Shown piece after piece: positions 53,571-62,894 of a DNA stretch of 64,000 nt (position 1 is its first letter; every line of letters begins with the position of its first letter). The position numbers and the translations under genes are program-made. The notes under the pieces are model-generated. The model had not been told where the DNA came from and made no database searches. It saw nothing but the letters and a program-made list of their open reading frames with translations. Origin of the DNA: Glandiceps talaboti (Eukaryota; Hemichordata; Enteropneusta; Spengelidae); the NCBI RefSeq assembly GCF_964340395.1, contig NC_135557.1, positions 4,442,216 to 4,506,215 on the forward strand, given 5' to 3'.

Positions 53571-53865
53571 GGAACACCCGAGATGAATAGCAAGACCCAA
53601 GATTAATTACCAAGACCCAAGATGAATAGCACGACCGAAGATGGATGGATATGTTTACCAATCTCAAGGCAAACGTAAGTTTATAATTGTCTTTTTAAGT
53701 GATTTTACCTGATATTAATTACTATTACACATTGGAACATTACAAGTTAGAAACATTTGCTTTACCTATCACGACTGCAGCGTGTAGCAACAGTAGAATA
53801 CATTGCATTATCAATGAATGCTATATATAAATTGCTAAACTATTTTGTTTAATTCACTTTCATAT
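52762..53865 (+). repeat. J-G-S-I module (copy 6), spans the 3463-bp repeat boundary
   Basis: J 52762-53056, G 53057-53354, S 53355-53570, I 53571-53865. CAAATGTAAGG at 52862 is shared only with the copy at 56225. Confidence 0.85.
53355..53570 (+). repeat. 216-bp S monomer (S1)
   Basis: Last member of the first 3463-bp repeat, with the private junction variant AATTTTCAAAC in place of AATTGTCAAAC. Confidence 0.93.
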
Positions 53866-56800
53866 GGAACACCCGAGATGAATAGCAAGACCCAAGATTA
53901 ATTACCAAGACCCAAGATGAATAGCTAGACCCAAGATGGATGGATATGTTTACCAATCTCACGGCAAACGTAAGTTAATAATTGTCTTTTTAAGTGATTT
54001 TACCTGATATTAATTACTATTACACATTGGAACATTAGAAGTTAGAAACATTTGCTTTACCTATCACGACTGCAGCGTGTAGCAACAGTAGAATACATTA
54101 CATTATCAATGAATGCTATATATAAATTGCTAAACTATTTTGTTTAATTCACTTTCATATGGAACACCCGAGATGAATAGCAAGACCCAAGATTAATTAC
54201 CAAGACCCAAGATGAATAGCAAGACCCAAGATGGATGGATATGTTTACCAATCTCAAGGCAAACGTAAGTAAATAATTGTCTTTTTAAGTGATTTTACCT
54301 GATATTAATTACTATTACACATTGGAACATTAGAAGTTAGAAACATTTGCTTTACCTATCACGACTGCAGCGTGTAGCAACGTAGAATACATTACATTAT
54401 CAATGAATGCTATTTCTAAATTGCTAAACTATTTTGTTTAATTCACTTTCATATGGAACACCCGAGATGAATAGCAAGACCCAAGATTAATTACCAATAC
54501 CCAAGATGAATAGCAAGACCCAAGATGGATGGATATGTTTACCAATCTCAAGGCAGACGTAAGTTAATAATTGTCTTTTTAAGTGATTTTACCTGATATT
54601 AATTACTATTACACATTGGAACATTAGAAGTTAGAAACATTTGCTTTACCTATCACGACTGCAGCGTGTAGCAACAGTAGAATACATTACATTATCAATG
54701 AATGCTATATATAAATTGCTAAACTATTTTGTTTAATTCACTTTCATATGGAACACCCGAGATGAATAGCAAGACCCAAGATTAATTACCAAGACCCAAG
54801 ATGAATAGCAAGACCCAAGATGGATGGATATGTTTACCAATCTCAAGGCAGACGTAAGTTAATAATTGTCTTTTAAAGTGATTTTACCTGATATTAATTA
54901 CTATTACACATTGGAACATTAGAAGTTAGAAACATTTGCTTTACCTATCACGACTGCAGCGCGTAGCAAAATTAGTATACATTACAATTTCAATAAATGC
55001 TATATATAAATTGCTAAACTTTTTTGTTTAATTCACTTTCATATGGAACACCCGAGATGAATAGCAAGACCCAAGATTAATTGCCAAGACCCAAGATGAA
55101 TAGCAAGACCCAAGATGGATGGATATGTTTACCAATCTCAAGTCAAACGTAAGGTAATAATTGTCTTTTTAAGTGATTTTACATGATATTAATTACTATT
55201 ACACATTGGAACATTAGAAGTTAGAAACATTTGCTTTACCTATCACGACTGCAGCGTGTAGCAACAGTAGAATACATTACATTATCAATGAATGCTATAT
55301 ATAAATTGCTAAACTATTTTGTTTAATTCACTTTCATATGGAACACCCGAGATGAATAGCAAGACCCAAGATTAATTACCAAGACCCAAGATGAATAGCA
55401 AGACCCAAGATGGATGGATATTTTTACCAATCTCAAGGCAAACGTAAGTTAATAATTGTCTTTTTAAGTGATTTTACCTGATATTAATTACTATTACACA
55501 TTGGAACATTAGAAGTTAGAAACATTTGCTTTACCTATCACGACTGCAGCGTGTAGCAACAGTAGAATACATTACATTATCAATGAATGCTATATATAAA
55601 TTGCTAAACTATTTTGTTTAATTCACTTTCATATGGAACACCCGAGATGAATAGCAAGACCCAAGATTAATTACCAAGACCCAAGATGAATAGGAAGACC
55701 CAAGATGGATGGATATGTTTACCAATCTCAAGGCAAACATAAGTTAATAATTGTCTTTTTAAGTGATTTTACCTGATATTAATTACTATTACACATTGGA
55801 ACATTAGAAGTTAGAAACATTTGCTTTACCTATCACGACTGCAGCGTGTAGCAACAGTAGAATACATTACATTATCAATGAATGCTATATATAAATTGCT
55901 AAACTATTTTGTTTAATTCACTTTCATATGGAACACCCGAGATGAATAGCAAGACCCAAGATTAATTACCAAGACCCAAGATGAATAGCAAGACCCAAGA
56001 TGGATGGATATGTTTACCAATCTCAAGGCAGACGTAAGTTAATAATTGTCTTTTAAAGTGATTTTACCTGATATTAATTACTATTACACATTGGAACATT
56101 AGAAGTTAGAAACATTTGCTTTACCTATCACGACTGCAGCGCGTAGCAAAATTAGTATACATTACAATTTCAATAAATGCTATATATAAATTGCTAAACT
56201 TTTTTGTTTAATTCACTTTCATATGGAACACCCGAGATGAATAGCAAGACCCAAGATTAATTACCAAGACCCAAGATGAAAAGCACGACCCAAGATGGAT
56301 GGATATGTTTACCAATCTCAAGTCAAATGTAAGGTAATAATTGTCTTTTTAAGTGATTTTACCTGATATTAATTACTATTACACATTGGAACATTAGAAG
56401 TTAGAAACATTTGCGTTACCTATCACGACTGCAGCGTGTAGCAACAGTAGAATACATTACATTATCAATGAATGCTATATATAAATTGCTAAACTATTTT
56501 GTTTAATTCACTTTCACATGGAACACCCGAGATGAATAGCAAGACCCAAGATTAATTACCAAGACCCAAGATGAATAGCAAGACCCAAGATGGATGTATA
56601 TGTTTACCAATCTCAAGTCAAACGTAAGGTAATAATTGTCTTTTTAAGTGATTTTGCCTGATATTAATTACTATTAAACATTGGAACATTAGAAGTTAAT
56701 AGAAACATTTGCTTTACCTATCACGACTGCAGCGTGTAGCAAAATTGGTATACATTACAATTTCAATGAATGCTATATATAAATTGCTAAACTATTTTGT

Positions 56801-57033
56801 TTAATTCACTTTCATATGGAACACACGAAATGAATAGCAATACCCAAGATGAATAGCAAGGCCCAAGATGGATGGACAAGTTTACCAATCTCAAGGCAAA
56901 CGTAAGTTAATAATTTTCAAACATTTGCTTTACATATCACGACTGCAGAGTGTAGCAACATTAGAATACATTACACTAGAAATGAATGCTATATATTAAT
57001 TGCTAAACTATTTTGTTTAATTCACTTTCATAT
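53571..57033 (+). repeat. Dodecamer HOR, 3463 bp, copy 2
   Basis: Every private marker of copy 1 recurs 3463 bp later: GCTAGACCC (50461 and 53924), ATTACAAGTTAG (50277 and 53740), GTAAGTAAATAATTG (50804 and 54267), and TAATTTTCAAAC in S (53450 and 56913). The J-G-S-I module copy 7 starts inside it at 56225 and runs to 57328. Confidence 0.92.
56818..57033 (+). repeat. 216-bp S monomer (S1)
   Basis: Last member of the second 3463-bp repeat, sharing AATTTTCAAAC with 53355. Confidence 0.93.
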
Positions 57034-58802
57034 GGAACACCCGAGATGAATAGCAAGACCCAAGATTAATTACCAAGACCCAAGATGAATAGCACGACCG
57101 AAGATGGATGGATATGTTTACCAATCTCAAGGCAAACGTAAGTTTATAATTGTCTTTTTAAGTGATTTTACCTGATATTAATTACTATTACACATTGGAA
57201 CATTACAAGTTAGAAACATTTGCTTTACCTATCACGACTGCAGCGTGTAGCAACAGTAGAATACATTGCATTATCAATGAATGCTATATATAAATTGCTA
57301 AACTATTTTGTTTAATTCACTTTCATATGGAACACCCGAGATGAATAGCAAGACCCAAGATTAATTACCAAGACCCAAGATGAATAGCTAGACCCAAGAT
57401 GGATGGATATGTTTACCAATCTCACGGCAAACGTAAGTTAATAATTGTCTTTTTAAGTGATTTTACCTGATATTAATTACTATTACACATTGGAACATTA
57501 GAAGTTAGAAACATTTGCTTTACCTATCACGACTGCAGCGTGTAGCAACAGTAGAATACATTACATTATCAATGAATGCTATATATAAATTGCTAAACTA
57601 TTTTGTTTAATTCACTTTCATATGGAACACCCGAGATGAATAGCAAGACCCAAGATTAATTACCAAGACCCAAGATGAATAGCAAGACCCAAGATGGATG
57701 GATATGTTTACCAATCTCAAGGCAAACGTAAGTAAATAATTGTCTTTTTAAGTGATTTTACCTGATATTAATTACTATTACACATTGGAACATTAGAAGT
57801 TAGAAACATTTGCTTTACCTATCACGACTGCAGCGTGTAGCAACGTAGAATACATTACATTATCAATGAATGCTATTTCTAAATTGCTAAACTATTTTGT
57901 TTAATTCACTTTCATATGGAACACCCGAGATGAATAGCAAGACCCAAGATTAATTACCAATACCCAAGATGAATAGCAAGACCCAAGATGGATGGATATG
58001 TTTACCAATCTCAAGGCAGACGTAAGTTAATAATTGTCTTTTTAAGTGATTTTACCTGATATTAATTACTATTACACATTGGAACATTAGAAGTTAGAAA
58101 CATTTGCTTTACCTATCACGACTGCAGCGTGTAGCAACAGTAGAATACATTACATTATCAATGAATGCTATATATAAATTGCTAAACTATTTTGTTTAAT
58201 TCACTTTCATATGGAACACCCGAGATGAATAGCAAGACCCAAGATTAATTACCAAGACCCAAGATGAATAGCAAGACCCAAGATGGATGGATATGTTTAC
58301 CAATCTCAAGGCAGACGTAAGTTAATAATTGTCTTTTAAAGTGATTTTACCTGATATTAATTACTATTACACATTGGAACATTAGAAGTTAGAAACATTT
58401 GCTTTACCTATCACGACTGCAGCGCGTAGCAAAATTAGTATACATTACAATTTCAATAAATGCTATATATAAATTGCTAAACTTTTTTGTTTAATTCACT
58501 TTCATATGGAACACCCGAGATGAATAGCAAGACCCAAGATTAATTGCCAAGACCCAAGATGAATAGCAAGACCCAAGATGGATGTATATGTTTACCAATC
58601 TCAAGTCAAACGTAAGGTAATAATTGTCTTTTTAAGTGATTTTACATGATATTAATTACTATTACACATTGGAACATTAGAAGTTAGAAACATTTGCTTT
58701 ACCTATCACGACTGCAGCGTGTAGCAACAGTAGAATACATTACATTATCAATGAATGCTATATATAAATTGCTAAACTATTTTGTTTAATTCACTTTCAT
58801 AT
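57034..58802 (+). repeat. Dodecamer HOR, copy 3, first six monomers only
   Basis: GCTAGACCC at 57387, GTAAGTAAATAATTG at 57730, TATTTCTAAA near 57877 and TTACATGAT near 58643 keep the 3463-bp spacing. The sixth monomer (58508) has GATGTATATG in place of GATGGATATG. From 58803 the following monomer lacks GATATTTTTACC and is D-like with TTACATGAT, so the copy ends at or near this monomer boundary. Confidence 0.9.
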
Positions 58803-59392
58803 GGAACACCCGAGATGAATAGCAAGACCCAAGATTAATTACCAAGACCCAAGATGAATAGCAAGACCCAAGATGGATGGATATGTTTACCAATCTCAAG
58901 GCAGACGTAAGTTAATAATTGTCTTTTAAAGTGATTTTACATGATATTAATTACTATTACACATTGGAACATTAGAAGTTAGAAACATTTGCTTTACCTA
59001 TCACGACTGCAGCTCGTAGCAAAATTAGTATATATTACAATTTCAATAAATGCTATATATAAATTGCTAAACTATTTTGTTTAATTCACTTTCATATGGA
59101 ACACCCGAGATGAATAGCAAGACCCAAGATTAATTACCAAGACCCAAGATGAATAGCAAGACCCAAGATGGATGGATGTGTTTACCAATCTCAAGGCAAA
59201 CGTAAGTTAATAATTGTCTTTTTAAGTGATTTTGCCTGATATTAATTACTATTACACATTGGAACATTAGAAGTTAGAAACATTTGCTTTACCTATCACG
59301 ACTGCAGTGTGTAGCAACAGTAGAATACATTATATTATCAATGAATGCTATATATAAATTGCTAAACTATTTTGTTTAATTCACTTTCATAT
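58803..59392 (+). repeat. Two family 2 monomers between blocks
   Basis: A D-head/A-tail monomer with CAGCTCGTAGC (A-type GCGCG changed to GCTCG) and TTACATGAT borrowed from the preceding type, then a monomer with GATGGATGTGTTT, TTTTGCCTG and GCAGTGTGTAGC. The second resembles 32755-33049, and both precede a G-S-G'-S module. Confidence 0.75.
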
Positions 59393-59690
59393 GGAACACC
59401 CGAGATGAATAGCAAGACCCAAGATTAATTACCAAGACCCAAGATGAATAGCAAGACCCAAGATGGATGGATATGTTTACCAATCTCAAGGCAAACGTAA
59501 GTTAATAATTGTCTTTTTAAGTGATTTTGCCTGATATTAATTACTATTACACATTGGAACATTAGAAGTTAATAGAAATATTTGCTTTACCTATCACGAC
59601 TGCAGCGTGTAGCAAAATTGGTATACATTACAATTTCAATGAATGCTATATATAAATTGCTAAACTATTTTGTTTAATTCACTTTCATAT

Positions 59691-59906
59691 GGAACACACG
59701 AGATGAATAGCAATACCCAAGATGAATAGCAAGGCCCAAGATGGATGGACAAGTTTACCAATCTCAAGGCAAACGTAAGTTAATAATTGTCAAACATTTG
59801 CTTTACCTATCACGACTGCAGAGTGTAGCAACATTAGAAAACATTACATTATCAATGAATGCTATATATAAATTGCTAAACTATTTTCTTTAATTCACTT
59901 TCATAT
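59691..59906 (+). repeat. 216-bp S monomer (S2)
   Basis: First S of G-S-G'-S copy 3, with GAAAACATTACATTATC and a private TATTTTCTTTAATTC. Confidence 0.93.
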
Positions 59907-60204
59907 GGAACACGCGAGATGAATACCAAGACCCAAGATTAATTACCAAGACCCAAGATGAATAGCAAGACCCAAGATGGATGGATATGTTTACCAATCT
60001 CAAGGCAAACGTAAGTTAGTAATTGTCTTTTTAAGTGAATTTGCCTGATATTAATTACTATTACACATTGGAACATTAGAAGTTAATAGAAACATTTGCT
60101 TTACCTATCACGACTGCAGCGTGTAGTAAAATTGGTATACATTACAATTTCAATGAATGCTATATATAAATTGCTAAACTATTTTGTTTAATTCACTTTC
60201 ATAT

Positions 60205-60420
60205 GGAACACACGAGATGAATAGCAATACCCAAGATGAATAGCAAGACCCAAGATGGATGGATAAGTTTACCAATCTCAAGGCAAACGTAAGTTAATAA
60301 TTGTCAAACATTTGCTTTACCTATCACGACTGCAGAGTGTAGCAACATTAGAATACATTACAATAGAAATGAATGCTATATATTAATTGCTAAACTATTT
60401 TGTTTAATTCACTTTCATAT
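60205..60420 (+). repeat. 216-bp S monomer (S3)
   Basis: CAATAGAAATG in place of CACTAGAAATG; GCAAGACCC and GGATAAG as in 39533. Confidence 0.93.
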
Positions 60421-61010
60421 GGAACACCCGAGATGAATAGCAAGACCCAAGATTAATTACCAAGACCCAAGATGAATAGCAAGACCCAAGATGGATGGAT
60501 GTGTTGACCAATCTCAAGGCAAACGTAAGTTAATAATTGTCTTTTTAAGTGATTTTACCTGATATTAATTACTATTACACATTGGAACACTAGAAGTTAG
60601 AAACATTTGCTTTACCTATCACGACTGCAGCGTATCGCAAAATTAGTATACATTATAATATCAATGAATGCTATGTATAAATTGCTAAACTATTTTGTTT
60701 AATTCACTTTCGTATGGAACACCCGAGATGAATAGCAAGACCCAAGATTAATTACCAAGACCCAAGATGAATAGCAAGACCCAAGATGGATGTATATGTT
60801 TACCAATCTCAAGTCAAACGTAAGTTAATAATTGTCTTTTTAAGTGATTTTACCTGATATTAATTACTATTACACATTGGAACATTAGAAGATAGAAACA
60901 TTTGCTTTACCTATCACGACTGCAGCGTGTAGCAACAGTAGAATACATTACATTATCAATGAATGGTATATATAAATTGCTAAACTATTTTGTTTAATTC
61001 ACTTTCGTAT

Positions 61011-61285
61011 GGAACACCCGAGATGAATAGCAAGACCCAAGATGAAAAGCACGACCCAAGATGGATGGATATGTTTACCAATCTCAAGGCAAACGTAAGT
61101 TAATAATTGTCTTTTTAAGTGATTTCACCTGATATTAATTACTATTACACATTGGAACATTAGAAGTTAGAAACATTTGCTTTACCTATCACGACTGCAG
61201 CGTGTAGCAAAATTGGTATACATTACAATTTCAATGAATGCTATATATAAATTGCTAAACTATTTTGTTTAATTCACTTTCATAT
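61011..61285 (+). repeat. 275-bp monomer lacking one 20-bp subrepeat
   Basis: The head reads GCAAGACCCAAGATGAAAAG with no TAATTACC unit, a third independent subrepeat loss. The tail is G-like (AAAATTGGTATAC, CAATTTCAATGAATG) but lacks the TAATAG insertion. It precedes an S monomer, the position normally held by a 298-bp G. Confidence 0.88.
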
Positions 61286-61501
61286 GGAACACACGAGACA
61301 AATAGCAATACCCAAGATGAATAGCAAGACCCAAGATGGATGGATAAGGTTACCAATCTCAAGGCAAACGTAAGTTAATAATTGTCAAACATTTGCTTTA
61401 CCTATTACGACTGCAGAGTGTAGCAACATTAGAATACATTACACTAGAAATGAATGCTATATATCAATTGCTAAACTATTTTGTTTAATTCACTTTCATA
61501 T
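61286..61501 (+). repeat. 216-bp S monomer (S3, divergent)
   Basis: CACACGAGACAAATAGC, GGATAAGGTTACC, CCTATTACGACTG and TATATATCAATTG are private changes. Preceded by the 275-bp monomer instead of a G. Confidence 0.93.
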
Positions 61502-62094
61502 GGAACACCCGAGATGAATAGCAAGACCCAAGATTAATTACCAAGACCCAAGATGAATAGCAAGACCCAAGATGGATGGATGTGTTTACCAATCTCAAGG
61601 CAAACGTAAGTTAATAATTGTCTTTTTAAGTGATTTTGCCTGATATTAATTACTATTACACATTGGAACATTAGAAGTTAGAAACATTTGCTTTACCTAT
61701 CACGACTGCAGTGTGTAGCAACAGTAGAATACATTATATTATCAATGAATGCTATATATCAATTGCTAAACTATTTTGTTTAATTCACTTTCATATGGAA
61801 CACCCGAGATGAATAGCAAGACCCAATATTAATTACCAAGACCCAAGATGAATAGCAAGACCCAAGATGGATGGATATGTTTACCAATCTCAAGGCAAAC
61901 GTAAGTTAATAATTGTCTTTTTAAGTGATTTTGCCTGATATTAATTACTATTACACATTGGAACATTAGAAGTTAATAGAAACATTTGCTTTACCTATCA
62001 CGACTGCAGCGTGTAGCAAAATTGGTATACATTACAATTTCAATGAATGCTATATATAAATTGCTAAACTATTTTGTTTAATTCACTTTCATAT

Positions 62095-62310
62095 GGAACA
62101 CACGAGATGAATAGCAATACCCAAGATGAATAGCAAGGCCCAAGATGGATGGACAAGTTTACCAATCTCAAGGCAAACGTAAGTTAATAATTGTCAAACA
62201 TTTGCTTTACATATCACGACTGCAGAGTGTAGCAACATTAGAATACATTACACTAGAAATGAATGCTATATATTAATTGCTAAACTATTTTGTTTAATTC
62301 ACTTTCATAT
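62095..62310 (+). repeat. 216-bp S monomer (S1), rightmost
   Basis: Standard S1 sequence with CACACGAGATG, after a G at 61797-62094. Only two more monomers follow before the array ends. Confidence 0.93.
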
Positions 62311-62606
62311 GGAACACCCGAGATGAATAGCAAGACCCAAGATTAATTACCAAGACCCAAGATGAATAGCAAGACCCAAGATGGATGGATATGTTTACCA
62401 ATCTCAAGGCAAACGTAAGTTAATAATTGTCTTTTTAAGTGATTTTAGCTGATATTAATTACTATTACACATTGGAACATTAGAAGTTAGAAATATTTGC
62501 TTTACCTATCACGACTGCAGCGCGTAGCAACATTAGAAAACATTACAATATCAATGAATGCTATATATAAATTGCTAAACTATTTTGTTTTAATTCACTT
62601 TCATAT
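62311..62606 (+). repeat. Penultimate monomer, family 1-like tail
   Basis: A full-length monomer with TTTTAGCTGAT, AGAAATATTTGC, GCGCGTAGCAACATTAG and the family 1 states CAATATCAATGAATGC and TGTTTTAATTC. It sits 46.7 kb from the family 1 domain, at the opposite edge. Confidence 0.85.
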
Positions 62607-62894
62607 AGAACATCCGAGATGAATAGCTAGACCCAACATGGATTACCAAGACCCAAGATGAATAGCAACACCCAAGCAAGATGGATGGATGTGTTTATGA
62701 ATCTCAAGGCAAACGTAAGTTAATAATTGTCTTTTTAAGTGATTTTACCTGATATTAATTACTATTACACATTGGAACATTAGAAGTTAGAAATATTTAC
62801 TTAAGCTATCACGACTGCAACGTGTGTCAAAATTGGAAAACATTACAACATCAATGAATGCTATATATAAATTGCTAAACTATTTTGTTTAATT
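62607..62894 (+). repeat. Terminal monomer, divergent and truncated
   Basis: The head reads TAGAACATCCGAG, then CTAGACCCAACATGGATTACC and GCAACACCCAAGCAAGATGG, with the subrepeats degraded and a 4-bp CAAG insertion. The body has TTTATGAATC, TACTTAAGC, CTGCAACGTGTGTC (PstI site lost) and GGAAAACATTACAACATC. It stops after TTTTGTTTAATT, missing the last ~13 bp of the unit (from CACTTTCATAT), where the minisatellite begins. Confidence 0.9.

Larger units (their letters stand above)
59393..60420 (+). repeat. G-S-G'-S module (copy 3)
   Basis: G 59393-59690, S 59691-59906, G' 59907-60204, S 60205-60420, with the same member lengths as 33050-34077 and 38721-39748. This copy is more divergent, with CACGCGAGATGAATACC at 59910, GTTAGTAATTG at 60015, AAGTGAATTTGCC at 60034 and TTTTCTTTAATTC at 59885, as expected nearer the array edge. 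Confidence 0.85.
15587..62310 (+). repeat. Family 2 monomer domain
   Basis: From 15587 monomers carry TGTTTAATTC, mostly GTCTTTTTAAG or GTCTTTTAAAG, and CATTACATTATC or CATTACAATTTC tails. Subtypes used below: A (CACGGCAAAC with GCGCGTAG and CAATTTCAATAAATG), B (the reference), D (GGCAGACG, CTTTTAAAG, CAACGTAGAATACATTGC), E (CCAATACCC), G (TTTTGCCTG with AAGTTAATAGAAA, 298 bp), S (216 bp), I (GCACGACCGAAG) and J (GCACGACCC with GTAAGGT and TTTGCGTTACC). Most of the domain is built from blocks of these subtypes. Confidence 0.9.
60421..62310 (+). repeat. Edge-proximal family 2 monomers
   Basis: Six monomers with many private changes: GTATCGCAAAAT and CTATGTATAAA (60421 copy), TTCGTATGG boundaries at 60710 and 61006, AGAAGATAGAAAC at 60887, the 275-bp monomer at 61011, S at 61286, TATATATCAATTG at 61755, then a G-S pair ending at 62310. 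No higher-order repetition is visible. Confidence 0.8.
1..62894 (+). repeat. Satellite array, ~295-bp monomer, ~215 head-to-tail copies
   Basis: The landmark GGAACACCCGAG recurs every 293-298 bp (for example at 292, 587, 883, 1179, 1472 and 1767) without interruption and always in the same orientation. Neighbouring monomers differ by a few substitutions and by recurring small indels. Exceptions to the length are seventeen 216-bp monomers, three of 274-275 bp and one of 262 bp, each listed separately. CTGCAG (PstI) and CATATG (NdeI) occur once in most copies. No unrelated sequence is inserted anywhere in 62.9 kb. Monomer variants are shared at fixed distances, so the array has higher-order structure. 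Monomer 1 begins within a base or two of position 1, so the array extends to the left of the window. I cannot assign it to a named satellite family. Confidence 0.98.

Noticed and set aside
1-62894. Transposon-derived array (Helitron or MITE internal repeats)
   Set aside because: I saw no terminal inverted repeats, CTRR-type ends, hairpin terminators or transposase/helicase remnants in the window. An origin from such an element is possible but unsupported.
1-62894. Any inserted gene or mobile element between monomers
   Set aside because: Stepping through monomer starts gave only 216, 262, 274-275 and 293-298 bp intervals, leaving no room for insertions.
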